64,000 nucleotides of DNA, from the NCBI GenBank assembly GCA_017541465.1, contig JAFXYZ010000062.1:1-64000 (forward strand), written 5' to 3'. The stretch comes from a bacterium. GTDB lineage: Bacteria > Cyanobacteriota > Vampirovibrionia > Gastranaerophilales > Gastranaerophilaceae. The notes below the pieces were generated by a model. The model ran no database searches and was not told where the DNA came from. It saw only the letters and a program-made list of their open reading frames with translations. Within the stretch, counting starts at the first letter, position 1; each line of letters starts with the position of its first letter. Positions 1-9,254 of the stretch are shown here, piece by piece. A program made the translations under genes and the position numbers.

Positions 1-2478
1 CCCTTTGGGAATAATTCCTACCTGATGATGGACTCAAACATGCAGTTTGTTCCGTTTTTAGGGTATTTTAAATCAATTTTTACAACGAACACCGATTTTG
101 TTTATTCTTTTTCTAAAGCAGGCGGAAACGGAATGTTCGATTTTAATGCCTACTATATCAATAATCCTCTTAATTTTATCGCGTTTTTGTTTCCCGGTAA
201 CCGCCTCGATTTTGCCGTTCAGGTAATAACAATAATAAAAATGGGACTTGCGGGGCTTTGCTTCAGCATATTTTTAAATTACTCCTCTGCAAAATTTGAC
301 TGGAAAAGTCTTATTTTTTCAACCGCCTACGCACTTTCCACCTGCGCAATATACTATCCGATTACGGTACTTGGATTTGAGGTAATGTACCTTCTTCCTC
401 TTGCGCTAATCGGTATTGAAAAACTCATAAATGAGAGGAAATGTCTTTTATATATTCTGATTACGGCTCTGACCTTCCTTCTTCAGCCTTATGCGGGCTG
501 GGTTGTGCTGTTGTTTTCTTTTTGTTATTTTCTCTATTATTATTCTCTCAATCTCCCCGAAAAGGATTTAAGAAAAAAAGTCTGGGGCATATTTTTCCTT
601 TCGGTTGTGTTCATAATTGCGCTGGGTGCAATAGTCACACTTCCCACAATGTATGCTCTTCAGGGAACTAAATATAAACTCTATTTCCCTAAAAATGTTA
701 TATTATTTATGTTCCAGGACCTTCTCGGTGCATTTTATACAGGCTCAACCTTAAAATCACTCTATTGGGTGCCCGATACCCCTTTAATATATTGCGGAAT
801 ACTTCCCTTCCTCCTTTTTATCTCTTATTTTTTCAACAAAGGAATTGAGAGAAGAGAAAGGTTAATAATGGGGCTTTTTGTCGTACTTCTTTTGTTTATG
901 TACTCGTGGCACATAACCTTCACCCTGTTTAACGGCGGAAATGTTTACCCACAGGGGTGCGTATTCAGATTTTTATATGTATTTTTGATAATTATGCTCT
1001 TAATCGGATATAAAAACCTCTCTAAATTTGAGTTTCACAATAATCTCACTCTCTTATGCCTTACCGTAATCTATGTTCTCGCTACTGTCTTTGTCTATTT
1101 TTACCCTAACGAAATCGTCAACCAAAAAATAATTATTTTCGATTTATTCTTCGGATTGGTTGTTATTTCCCTTTTATTTTTATTAAACAAATACCAAAAA
1201 ATCCTCCTTCCCGTTTTGTTGTCGCTCTTCCTTCTTCACTTCTCAGAGCTGGCTTATAATGGTGTTATTATCCTGGATGCTCAGTCAAGATGCAGATTAT
1301 TCACCCCCGAAAGCTATAAAAACAAATATGATGAACTCTCTCAGGTTATATCTTTTATAAAAGAAAAGGATAAAGGATTTTACCGCATTGAAACAGAAGA
1401 GAGCATAATTGATAAATCAGACTGGTTTGACGGAAGGTGGAATAATCTTCCGATGCTCTTTAACTATAATGCAATTTCGCACTACAGTTCGTTAGGGAAA
1501 ATTCAGTTAAGGCAGACTCTCGATACTCTCGGCTTTGATGTTTTCCCCTTCAGTAACATAATCGAATATAACGACAATATGACAGCCTTCCCCGTAGGTT
1601 TCTTCGGAATAAAGTATATAATAAGCGATAAAGAAGAGCATATAAACCCTTATAAACAGCTAAAAACCTTTGAGGGCTACAAAAAATTGTATTTATATGA
1701 AAATCCTTTTGCGCTCCCCATCGCGTTTATTTCGCAAAAGGATATATTAAATAAGGACCTTCTTGATAAAGACAATATTTTTACTATCTGGAATGAAATA
1801 GCTAAAACTATTACGGGACAAGATTTTGGGGATATATATGATTACAGAAAAATAGAAAATGTTGTTTATTCTGATTATGACAGTTTCGCGATAATGAAGT
1901 TTAGGTCTGATTTTAATGCACCCATATGGCTCTCTCAGTCAGGGGATTCCGTTAAAAAATACAAATATTTAACCTTAAACCGTAAACCTATAAGAGATTC
2001 AAACACAACCACCCTGTTTAACCTTGAATTTTTGGGAAATTTAAACCAAAATGACGAACAGAATTTAATTGCCTATAAATACATTAACTTCATGCCGGGG
2101 GGCAGAATCAGCTTCTTCTATGGGGTTCAGGATGCAGACAGGCTGAAGGAATATTTTGATTTGATCAAAAATAAACCCTGCAATTTAGAGATGATAACCT
2201 CTTCCCGTCTCAGGGGAAATTTCATAACCGATGAAGATGAGCAGGCTCTTTTTATGACAATTCCGTTTGATGAGAACTGGGAAATAAAAATTGACGGCGA
2301 AAAAGCAGTACCAAAGAAGGTTTTAGGCTCGATGACCGGCATTTTAATCAAAACAAAAGGCAATCACACAATAGAGATGAAATACAACCAAAAGGGACTC
2401 AGAGAAGGTAGTCTGATAAGCCTTTTATCCCTAATCTTCCTCCTCCTTCTTGTCGGCAGGCGAAAAATTTTGATATAA
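1..2478 (+). CDS. YfhO-family polytopic membrane protein (5' end outside window)
   Basis: This is a large membrane protein of the YfhO family, GT-C-like proteins linked in Firmicutes to glycosylation of cell-envelope polymers; its substrate here is unknown. The frame is open from base 1, and its first residues (PFG..SYL..DSNMQ) align with residue 37 onward of the next gene, so about 36 N-terminal residues lie outside the window. Roughly the first half is a series of hydrophobic membrane segments. The C-terminal half is soluble and ends in a final hydrophobic helix before RRKILI. Shared signatures with the neighbour include FNGGNVYP and LYENPFALPI. It is followed after 22 bases by its paralogue, so a tandem duplication in one operon is likely. 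The family call is good, the function is inferred. Confidence 0.8.
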   Translation, partial: PFGNNSYLMMDSNMQFVPFLGYFKSIFTTNTDFVYSFSKAGGNGMFDFNAYYINNPLNFIAFLFPGNRLDFAVQVITIIKMGLAGLCFSIFLNYSSAKFDWKSLIFSTAYALSTCAIYYPITVLGFEVMYLLPLALIGIEKLINERKCLLYILITALTFLLQPYAGWVVLLFSFCYFLYYYSLNLPEKDLRKKVWGIFFLSVVFIIALGAIVTLPTMYALQGTKYKLYFPKNVILFMFQDLLGAFYTGSTLKSLYWVPDTPLIYCGILPFLLFISYFFNKGIERRERLIMGLFVVLLLFMYSWHITFTLFNGGNVYPQGCVFRFLYVFLIIMLLIGYKNLSKFEFHNNLTLLCLTVIYVLATVFVYFYPNEIVNQKIIIFDLFFGLVVISLLFLLNKYQKILLPVLLSLFLLHFSELAYNGVIILDAQSRCRLFTPESYKNKYDELSQVISFIKEKDKGFYRIETEESIIDKSDWFDGRWNNLPMLFNYNAISHYSSLGKIQLRQTLDTLGFDVFPFSNIIEYNDNMTAFPVGFFGIKYIISDKEEHINPYKQLKTFEGYKKLYLYENPFALPIAFISQKDILNKDLLDKDNIFTIWNEIAKTITGQDFGDIYDYRKIENVVYSDYDSFAIMKFRSDFNAPIWLSQSGDSVKKYKYLTLNRKPIRDSNTTTLFNLEFLGNLNQNDEQNLIAYKYINFMPGGRISFFYGVQDADRLKEYFDLIKNKPCNLEMITSSRLRGNFITDEDEQALFMTIPFDENWEIKIDGEKAVPKKVLGSMTGILIKTKGNHTIEMKYNQKGLREGSLISLLSLIFLLLLVGRRKILI

Positions 2479-2500
2479 TAACATTCAGGAAACCAATAAA

Positions 2501-5077
2501 ATGACGGACTTATTAAAATATACAAAAAGCAAAGGTTTTATATATTTTCTATCTTTTTTAATCCCGATTTTACTTATGCTGATTGTTTGTGCGCTCATCG
2601 GAGTTTATCCCTTCGGGCATATTTCCTATAATTTCACCGACTCTGATATGCAGGCTATTCCCTACCTCGGGTATTTTAAATCACTGATAACAACAAACAA
2701 CGATTATGTTTATTCCTTCTTTAAAGCGGGCGGAAACGGAATGTTTGACTTTAACTCCTGCTATATAAATAAACCCCTCAACTTTATTGCGTTTCTTTTT
2801 CCCGATAACAGAATTGATATAGCATATCAGACAATAACAATGATAAAAATAGGGCTTTGCGGTTTAGCTTTTAATTATTTTCTGAGTTACAGAAAAGATT
2901 ATGACTGTAAAACTCTTATCTTTTCAACTGCTTATGCGCTTTCCACCTGTGCTATCTTCTTTTCCCAAAATGTTATAGGGTTTGAGGGAATGATATTCCT
3001 GCCCTTTGCAATTGTCGGAATTGAAAAGCTCATAAGAGAAGAAAAATATCTTTTATATACCCTGACTTGCACCGCAGCATTTATTGTTCAGCCATACTGC
3101 GCCTGGGTTATCCTTCTTTTTTCATTTCTTTGGTTTATTTATTTTTATTCTCTCAATGTTCCCGAAAACCCCAAAAAAGTTATTTTAAATTATATTATCT
3201 CAAACGTATTTATAATAGCGCTCAGCTTATTCATAACCCTTCCCGTATGGTTTGCGCTCGAGGGAACAAAATATAAATTAATGCTTCCGAGAAACCTTCT
3301 TCTGTTCAAACTCGGCGACTTTCTTCCCTCGTTTTATACGGGAATAACCCTAAAAAATTTCTTCTATGCGGCGCAGATACCCCTAATCTACGCAGGCATT
3401 CTTCCCTTTATCCTTTTAATTTCGTATTTCTTCAACTCTGCCATAAAAAGAAAAGAAAGACTTATAACCCTTTTGTTTGTTTCTCTTCTGATTTTTATGT
3501 CCTCCTGGCATGTAACCTTCACCCTGTTTAACGGCGGAAATGTTTACCCTAGAGGCTGTATCTATAGGTTTATGTTCATCTTCATTTTTCTTATGCTCTT
3601 TATTTCCTTTAAAAGTTTTTCGGAGATTAAGAATTTAACGAAGAAAAATATCCTTTTCACTTCTCTTATTTACCTTCTCATCACCTTGTTTGTGTATTTT
3701 GAACCGAGAGAAGATATACACCCGATGATAATTTTGTTTGATTTATTCTTTGGAATAGCTGTTATTGCACTGCTTTGGGGCTTAAAACAACAAAAACAAA
3801 AGCTGTTTTTGATAATTCTCGGCTCTCTGGTATTCCTTCATTTTTCGGAGCTCATATTTAATGCAGGTTTCTGTTTTAAACTTCAGGAGGGCGCAAAAAT
3901 ATCAACCCCCGAATATTTCAGACAGCGCTATGACGATTTATCGGGCATTATTTCGGATATAAAAAAGGCGGACAGCGGCTTTTACAGGATAGAAACAGAT
4001 GAGGTTATGTATAAAAAGCTCAAATGGGTTGATACAAAATGGAGTAACCTGCCTCTTCTTCTTCACTACAACGGTATTTCGCACTACAGTTCTCTTGGAA
4101 ACCTTGCCCTCAGGCACACTTACGACAGATTAGGCTTTGATATTTTCCCCTTCAACAATATTATTCTCTATAACGATAATATGACCGCCTTCCCTGTCAG
4201 CCTTACGGGAATAAAATACATCATAAGTTCAAAAGAAGAGCACATTAACCCATATATAAAACTGAAAGAATATGATGCCGAAAAACCTCTTTATTTATAC
4301 GAAAATCCTTTTGCGCTTCCTATAGTGTTTATTTCTGAAAAAGAGATTTTAAACGAAGATTTAACAGGACAGGAAAATATATTTGAGGCTTATAACTCAA
4401 TCGCAAAAGCTCTCTCGGGAGAAGATTTCGGGAATATATACAATATTTTTGAAATCGCTGATGTCAACTACGGACTCTTTAAAAGTTATGCAAATATGAA
4501 TTTTAAAGTTATGACGGAGGAAAAAATCTGGCTCACTCAGGAGGGGCATAAAATAGATAAATACACCTATTTAACCCTGAATGATAAGGTGCTGAGAAGT
4601 TTTGACGCCTCCGTTCACTTTAACCTCGAATACCTCGGGAAATACAATAAAGGCGACGACCTCAACCTCGTTGTTTACCGCTACCCGACACTTATTTCGG
4701 ATACGGAAACAAGATTTTTCTATGCTTCAGAGAATACCGATATTTTAAAAGAATATTTTGATGAAATAAGAAATAAACCCTGCACTGTAAAAGAGATAAC
4801 GTCTTCACACTTGGAAGGAAACTTCACCACAACAGAAGATGAGCAGGTACTCTCGATGACAATTCCGTTTGACGAAAACTGGGAGATAAAAATTGACGGA
4901 CAAAAAGTTTCTCAGCAAAGAATTTTAGGGGCGATGACAGGTATTCTTGTTCCAAACAAAGGACAACACACCTTTGAGATGAGATATAAAGTCAAAGGAT
5001 TTAAAACGGGAATACTTATTTCTCTTATTTCTTTGCTGTTTTTCCTTTTATACCTGAAAAAGAACAAGAATTATTAA
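2501..5077 (+). CDS. YfhO-family polytopic membrane protein, tandem paralogue
   Basis: This is a complete 858-residue paralogue of the preceding gene. It begins with a membrane anchor (residues about 13-35, rich in F, L, I), continues with a loop carrying DSDMQ, then many hydrophobic helices, then a long soluble C-terminal domain and a last helix before the basic tail KKNKNY. Conserved blocks with the neighbour are AGGNGMFDFN, FTLFNGGNVYP and LYLYENPFALPI. YfhO-like proteins are integral membrane proteins thought to act on lipid-linked sugars. That this pair modifies LPS or another envelope glycan is inference from the family and from the lpx and rml genes elsewhere in the window. The start ATG is 23 bases past the upstream stop. 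Confidence 0.82.
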   Translation: MTDLLKYTKSKGFIYFLSFLIPILLMLIVCALIGVYPFGHISYNFTDSDMQAIPYLGYFKSLITTNNDYVYSFFKAGGNGMFDFNSCYINKPLNFIAFLFPDNRIDIAYQTITMIKIGLCGLAFNYFLSYRKDYDCKTLIFSTAYALSTCAIFFSQNVIGFEGMIFLPFAIVGIEKLIREEKYLLYTLTCTAAFIVQPYCAWVILLFSFLWFIYFYSLNVPENPKKVILNYIISNVFIIALSLFITLPVWFALEGTKYKLMLPRNLLLFKLGDFLPSFYTGITLKNFFYAAQIPLIYAGILPFILLISYFFNSAIKRKERLITLLFVSLLIFMSSWHVTFTLFNGGNVYPRGCIYRFMFIFIFLMLFISFKSFSEIKNLTKKNILFTSLIYLLITLFVYFEPREDIHPMIILFDLFFGIAVIALLWGLKQQKQKLFLIILGSLVFLHFSELIFNAGFCFKLQEGAKISTPEYFRQRYDDLSGIISDIKKADSGFYRIETDEVMYKKLKWVDTKWSNLPLLLHYNGISHYSSLGNLALRHTYDRLGFDIFPFNNIILYNDNMTAFPVSLTGIKYIISSKEEHINPYIKLKEYDAEKPLYLYENPFALPIVFISEKEILNEDLTGQENIFEAYNSIAKALSGEDFGNIYNIFEIADVNYGLFKSYANMNFKVMTEEKIWLTQEGHKIDKYTYLTLNDKVLRSFDASVHFNLEYLGKYNKGDDLNLVVYRYPTLISDTETRFFYASENTDILKEYFDEIRNKPCTVKEITSSHLEGNFTTTEDEQVLSMTIPFDENWEIKIDGQKVSQQRILGAMTGILVPNKGQHTFEMRYKVKGFKTGILISLISLLFFLLYLKKNKNY

Positions 5078-5151
5078 CTTTTGTAACAGTTTTTAGATTT
5101 TCTGAAATTATATCTTTTGTATATACTTTATATATATACGAGGTGGATAAA

Positions 5152-5325
5152 ATGTTAGATACGCTTGATGAAAATTTAGAATACAATTTAGAAGATGAAA
5201 CTCTTGAACTTGAAGACAACAAGACTGTTTTCGACTCAGAGAATGCCGAAAAGTTTTGGGAAGCAATGACTTTTATCTCCACCCAAAATCAATTCTTTGT
5301 CGAAAGAATGAAAAGAATTTTATAA
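5152..5325 (+). CDS. Small acidic protein, unknown
   Basis: This 57-residue protein has no family I recognise. It is strongly acidic in its first half (repeated E, D and L) and ends in a more amphipathic stretch (FWEAMTFIST...FVERMKRIL). The ATG at 5152 is preferred because GAGGTG at 5140-5145 lies six bases upstream. A GTG at 5143 is in frame but falls inside that ribosome site. It stands alone between the YfhO pair and a minus-strand membrane gene and has its own candidate terminator directly after it. A small adaptor or regulator is possible, but nothing in the sequence decides this. Confidence 0.5.
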   Translation: MLDTLDENLEYNLEDETLELEDNKTVFDSENAEKFWEAMTFISTQNQFFVERMKRIL

Positions 5326-5358
5326 TGAAATATAGTAATTTAATACAAATTTATCCCA

Positions 5359-5382
5359 AGCCGGCGATGTCGGCTATTTTAT
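5359..5382 (+). terminator. Candidate intrinsic terminator
   Basis: A five-base stem, AGCCG at 5359-5363 pairing with CGGCT at 5371-5375, is followed by ATTTTATT. It lies 34 bases after the small acidic ORF. The stem is short and the T tract interrupted, so it is a moderate candidate. Confidence 0.45.
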
Positions 5383-5386
5383 TGCC

Positions 5387-5611
5387 TTAAATTTTCTTTT
5401 CTCTTCTGTAGTTCTGAAGATAGACATTAATCTTATCGTTAAAGATAAGGAAGAATATCCCGATAAAAACCAGCACCGCGGAATTAAAGAACGCAAACTG
5501 GGCAATCTTGTTTCCGTTGAGCGCTGAAGAGAAATTAAAATATAAACCTAAAGTTAATGTCAAAACCGAGACTGACAAAAACAGTACCGCGAATAATACA
5601 GAATTTCGCAT
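5387..5611 (-). CDS. Small two-helix membrane protein, unknown
   Basis: This is a 74-residue protein with two hydrophobic segments (about residues 4-24 and 36-56) and a short basic C-terminus (NYRREKKI). The ATG at 5611 is chosen over the longer GTG at 5635 because AAGGTG lies six bases before it. The GTG-started version would begin inside that site. No domain is recognised. The gene is convergent with the small acidic gene at 5152 and not clearly in an operon with the minus-strand genes to its right, from which it is separated by about 156 bases. Confidence 0.5.
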   Translation of the reverse strand: MRNSVLFAVLFLSVSVLTLTLGLYFNFSSALNGNKIAQFAFFNSAVLVFIGIFFLIFNDKINVYLQNYRREKKI

Positions 5612-5755
5612 AAAAAACACCTTTTCCTTTTTCACTAAAATATTAAAGACAAACTAAAGCTCAGCCGCCTCAGGTGTCTGATGAAAAAGATAAAATGCTG
5701 TTTAACATGATTTCTAACATATCTGAATTATAACACAGGATGAAAAAAAATGTAA

Positions 5756-5764
5756 GGGGGGGGG
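5756..5764 (+). repeat. Homopolymer G9 (C9 on minus strand)
   Basis: Nine G in a row lie directly 3' of the stop codon of the minus-strand gene ending at 5768. It resembles the C tracts in the prepilin genes but is outside any frame seen here. Confidence 0.7.
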
Positions 5765-5767
5765 AGG

Positions 5768-6127
5768 CTAATTTCCCTGCCATGCCTGTTTGCGTTTTTT
5801 AATCTCTTCAATTTTGGCTTTTATATCCCTGCCCATACTGAGCTCAAATTCTCTGATTTTCCCGAAAACCTCCTTCATTGTGTCGTTCATTTGACTAATA
5901 TCGGGGTTAATATTTGTTCCGTTCAGCTTCATCTTTTCAAGCTCGATTTTCTGCTCATAAATAGTTATAACATCAATTACCTCTTCTATTTCCATTGAGG
6001 TAAACCCGATTTCCCGAAGGTTAGTGCGGAAGGTTTCTTTTATTTTTTCCCTGTCCTGCTTGATTTTCTCGGTTCTTGCACCGCCGTCATTTTTACTGTC
6101 TTTTTTAAACTTATCAAAAAAACTCAT
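5768..6127 (-). CDS. Small coiled-coil protein, unknown
   Basis: This 119-residue soluble protein is rich in E, K and R, with heptad-like stretches over about residues 20-65 and 85-115 that predict helices or coiled coil. It has no signal peptide, membrane segment or recognised family. It follows the radical SAM gene by 12 bases on the same strand, so co-transcription is likely, but no functional link is visible. Its stop is followed at once by a nine-base C tract on its coding strand, an odd feature for a 3' end. Confidence 0.6.
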   Translation of the reverse strand: MSFFDKFKKDSKNDGGARTEKIKQDREKIKETFRTNLREIGFTSMEIEEVIDVITIYEQKIELEKMKLNGTNINPDISQMNDTMKEVFGKIREFELSMGRDIKAKIEEIKKRKQAWQGN

Positions 6128-6139
6128 ATAAAACTCCGA

Positions 6140-7945
6140 TTATAACTTAAGTTTATAATTAATTATATAATCTTTTCCGAATTTGCAAAGGTAGAGGAAA
6201 AGCCACTCACGATACCTCAAATACATCCAGAGCGGATTGCCGTAGGCTTTATTGCATTCCTGAGTGCAGAGTTGAAGTGTTTCGTGAAGTTCCTGTTTTG
6301 TCATACCTATACTTTTAAACTCTATTGTAGGTGAAAAATCAAATTCTGCGGGAATAATCTCGGTTATTCCGTACTTTTCAGGTTCTGCGGCAAGTTTTGC
6401 GTGCTTGCCCATAGAAAAAACACTTCTGCCGTAAGAGTGTATGACATCAGTATTAGCCTTGAGCATTTCAATTGTTTTTTGTGCATCCTCTTTTGTTTCT
6501 GCCGGAAACCCGAAGAAAATAAAAGCAAAATTCCAGATACCCGAATCCGATGCGTCTTTTAAAATCTCAAACCTTTTGTTTATATCAATTCCTTTGTTGA
6601 TTAACTCCATAATCTTATCAGAGCCGGATTCAACACCCCACATAACCATCTCAAGCCCTGTTTGGTGGGCTTTTTCGAGTATTGGTTTTGTAAAAGCACT
6701 TTCAAGCCTTGCATCACAAAAATAATTTATATGAAGTTTTTCTTTTTCAAGCCTGTCGGCGAGTTCTCCCATATACTTTGGACCTACTGATTCATCTATG
6801 AACTCATAGTGGGTTATTCCGTACTTTTCTCTGTAGAGTTTCATTTCCTCTATTGTTTTATCAATGTCTTTGACGTTAAATTCCTGACCGAAGTCCTGAT
6901 CACAGAAACTGCATTTTCCCCAATAACACCCTCTTGATGACTGGAAGGGCAAAACTATTTCGGGAGACATATATTTCTTTAAATCATATCCGTCAAGTGA
7001 TTCAGGGTACATGTCATTGAGTTTTAAAGGTTTCATTTTCTCATTTTCCCTGATTTTACCGTCTTTGACATAGATTAAATTAGGCACCTCTTCAACATTG
7101 ATTTCGCCCTCAATGTATTTTGCAAGTTGAATAATAGGACCTTCACCCTCTTCTACGGAGAGAGAATGAGCAAAAATTTCAAAAAATTCTTCTGTTTCAA
7201 GCAGTTTTTCTTTTACTCTCCCGAAGAAATTTCCGCCGATATTGATATGTGCTTTTGTTTTCTGTTTTAAAAGTGCGCTCAGTGTAAGCCCGGGGACAAC
7301 CTGACTTGAGGAATTAATAGAAACCGCTATAAAATCAGCATTATGTTTCATAATTTCAGGGAGCATGGCTTCGTAATAATCCCAAAACATATTTGTTTCT
7401 CTGTCAAAAACATAGTATTTGATACTGTTATAATTGAGTTTGAACAAAGGATTTGAGTAGTTATCCATTGAAAGTTTTGAGGGGAAATATGGCATTGAAG
7501 CAATTTCAAGCGCCTTATCAAGCAGATTTACTGATTTAACGAGTATTTCAGGAATATAAAAGAGGTTCTTGTCCTTCAGTGCATCTCTTGCGCTGTCAAC
7601 GTAAATTGGGATATCAGAATAAATATCTTTTTTTTGGGACAGCATTTTTTTTATTTCGTGGTATTTTAAAATCTTATTTTGCATCTCTTCGCTGTACTCG
7701 AAGAGTTGTTTATCGGGCCTATATACTTTACCTATTTCGTTTAAAAGTTTTTCCTGCCCCTGAACTGCTTTTTGAAAAGCGTTTTCCAAAAATGAGCGTG
7801 TCAGAATTTTATCGAAGAAATCAATGTTTAAATCCATAACAGAAACGTCAAAACCGCTTCCCTTCAGTTGTCCTAAAAGTGAAGTGAGCGCAAAATGGGG
7901 GCTTATCGGTGTCCACTGAGGCGGAAACAGCAATAAATATTTCAT
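6140..7945 (-). CDS. B12-binding-type radical SAM protein
   Basis: This is a 601-residue protein of the cobalamin-binding radical SAM superfamily. The N-terminus (LLLFPPQWTPISPHFALTSLLGQLKGSGFDVSVMD) looks like the B12-binding Rossmann domain. The [4Fe-4S] cluster motif is RGCYWGKCSFC, about mid-protein. It is spaced C-x4-C-x2-C, one residue longer than the textbook C-x3-C-x2-C but seen in some B12-type members. Downstream are typical TIM-barrel pieces (DESVGPKYMGELADRLE; WGVESGSDKIMELINKG). The reaction cannot be read from sequence; many relatives are methyltransferases. The ATG at 7945 is preferred because AGGAG lies 10 bases upstream; earlier ATGs at 7969 and 7978 lack one. Confidence 0.75.
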   Translation of the reverse strand: MKYLLLFPPQWTPISPHFALTSLLGQLKGSGFDVSVMDLNIDFFDKILTRSFLENAFQKAVQGQEKLLNEIGKVYRPDKQLFEYSEEMQNKILKYHEIKKMLSQKKDIYSDIPIYVDSARDALKDKNLFYIPEILVKSVNLLDKALEIASMPYFPSKLSMDNYSNPLFKLNYNSIKYYVFDRETNMFWDYYEAMLPEIMKHNADFIAVSINSSSQVVPGLTLSALLKQKTKAHINIGGNFFGRVKEKLLETEEFFEIFAHSLSVEEGEGPIIQLAKYIEGEINVEEVPNLIYVKDGKIRENEKMKPLKLNDMYPESLDGYDLKKYMSPEIVLPFQSSRGCYWGKCSFCDQDFGQEFNVKDIDKTIEEMKLYREKYGITHYEFIDESVGPKYMGELADRLEKEKLHINYFCDARLESAFTKPILEKAHQTGLEMVMWGVESGSDKIMELINKGIDINKRFEILKDASDSGIWNFAFIFFGFPAETKEDAQKTIEMLKANTDVIHSYGRSVFSMGKHAKLAAEPEKYGITEIIPAEFDFSPTIEFKSIGMTKQELHETLQLCTQECNKAYGNPLWMYLRYREWLFLYLCKFGKDYIINYKLKL

Positions 7946-8099
7946 TGATTTTTTGCTCCTGTTACTCATTTTTATCATATAGTAAGCAATTTTTTTTAAT
8001 AACCTTTAAACGTTGTATTATTTTTTTTGGGAAAAAGGCAATTTTGATTTGAGAAATGTTTTCATGTATATAAGAGAACATGAGACGAGGGATATTGTT

Positions 8100-9116
8100 A
8101 TGGCAGTAGGAGTTAATTCAGGATATGATGCAGCGGCAGCACAAAGAGCCGCAGAAGAAGAAGCAAGACGCAGAGCGGAAGAAGAAGAACGCCGCAGAGC
8201 GGAAGAAAAGAAACGTGCTCAGGAAGCGCAAAAAGAACAGGAAAGAAAAGAAGCTGAAGAAGCAGCACAAAAAGAAGAAGAACAATCAGTCTTTGAAGAA
8301 GAACAAAATTCAGGATTAAAAACTCAGGAAATAAAAAACTACGATGAGTGGATTCAATCACTTCATGACAGAGGTTTAAGAACCACAAACATCGGTAACG
8401 GTGAAGCAGATTTCAGCGATTACGGCAATGCACTTTCAACAGATTTGCAGCAGAGAATTTTAAACAGTTTTGATAACGATCAGGACTACGTTCTCCAGCA
8501 AAACTTAGCAGCCCTGTTTACTGACGGCAATTTTGAAGGTCAGGGCGACATTATGGCAAAATGCAGACAGATGGGTATTGATGTCAAATGCGAATATGTT
8601 TCAACATCATATATCGTTGATAACAAATACAACGGAGTTTACAATAAAGACCACGCGACAAACGGCAGCATTGCAGTTTACACCTTCTCTGACGGGAAAG
8701 GCGGCGAAATCGTTATCGCAGACGCAAACGGCAACGGCGGACTTGAAACGGAAGAATTGTTTGCAAACGAAATCCTTTCGGGTATCGCATCAGACCTCAA
8801 AGCAGACGCATCAAAGAATATCAAGGGTTCATATTCATCTTCAAACGGCGGAGCAAGAAATGTCGGTGAGATAATGAATTCTATCTTAAACGGCAAGACA
8901 AAATCCTTCTCTGATTTGGTTAAAGCCTTAAAAGAACTCGAAAATCAGGCTGACAGCGAAGGCAAAGAAGTCGGAGACAGAAAAGTTATTTCAAGAGCAA
9001 GTTTTGACCAGATGGTCAGAGAAAAGGCGGAAGAAATAGTTGAAGAAGACGGACTTCAGTATTCTGTAGCCTATAATAAAGCATTAGACGCAGTCAACAA
9101 AGAATACGCAGTATAA
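8100..9116 (+). CDS. Coiled-coil protein with EF-hand-like loop, unknown
   Basis: This 338-residue protein has an N-terminal charged helix (residues about 10-75, repeated EEARRRAEEEE) that should form a long single helix or coiled coil. It continues with a globular part containing FSDGKGGE and an EF-hand-like calcium loop, DANGNGGLETEE, at residues 208-219. No signal peptide or transmembrane segment is visible. The start at 8100 follows GAGGG at a suitable distance; an upstream ATG in frame at 8013 has none. The mix of long charged helix and EF-hand loop recalls the larger protein at 18299-20290. No function is assigned. Confidence 0.65.
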   Translation: MAVGVNSGYDAAAAQRAAEEEARRRAEEEERRRAEEKKRAQEAQKEQERKEAEEAAQKEEEQSVFEEEQNSGLKTQEIKNYDEWIQSLHDRGLRTTNIGNGEADFSDYGNALSTDLQQRILNSFDNDQDYVLQQNLAALFTDGNFEGQGDIMAKCRQMGIDVKCEYVSTSYIVDNKYNGVYNKDHATNGSIAVYTFSDGKGGEIVIADANGNGGLETEELFANEILSGIASDLKADASKNIKGSYSSSNGGARNVGEIMNSILNGKTKSFSDLVKALKELENQADSEGKEVGDRKVISRASFDQMVREKAEEIVEEDGLQYSVAYNKALDAVNKEYAV

Positions 9117-9137
9117 CTCATAGTCAAAATCACATAA

Positions 9138-9170
9138 CAGGCAGGGCAAAAGCCCTGCCTGATTTTTGTA
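9138..9170 (+). terminator. Intrinsic terminator
   Basis: A perfect ten-base stem, CAGGCAGGGC pairing with GCCCTGCCTG across an AAAA loop, is followed by ATTTTTGT. It lies 21 bases after the coiled-coil gene's stop. Confidence 0.9.
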
Positions 9171-9254
9171 AATTTTTTTGTAAAATTAGAGAATATATCA
9201 GCAAAATTTTTTTTGTTCATTTCTTTTTGCCCAAGGAAGAAATTGGAGTGTGTT

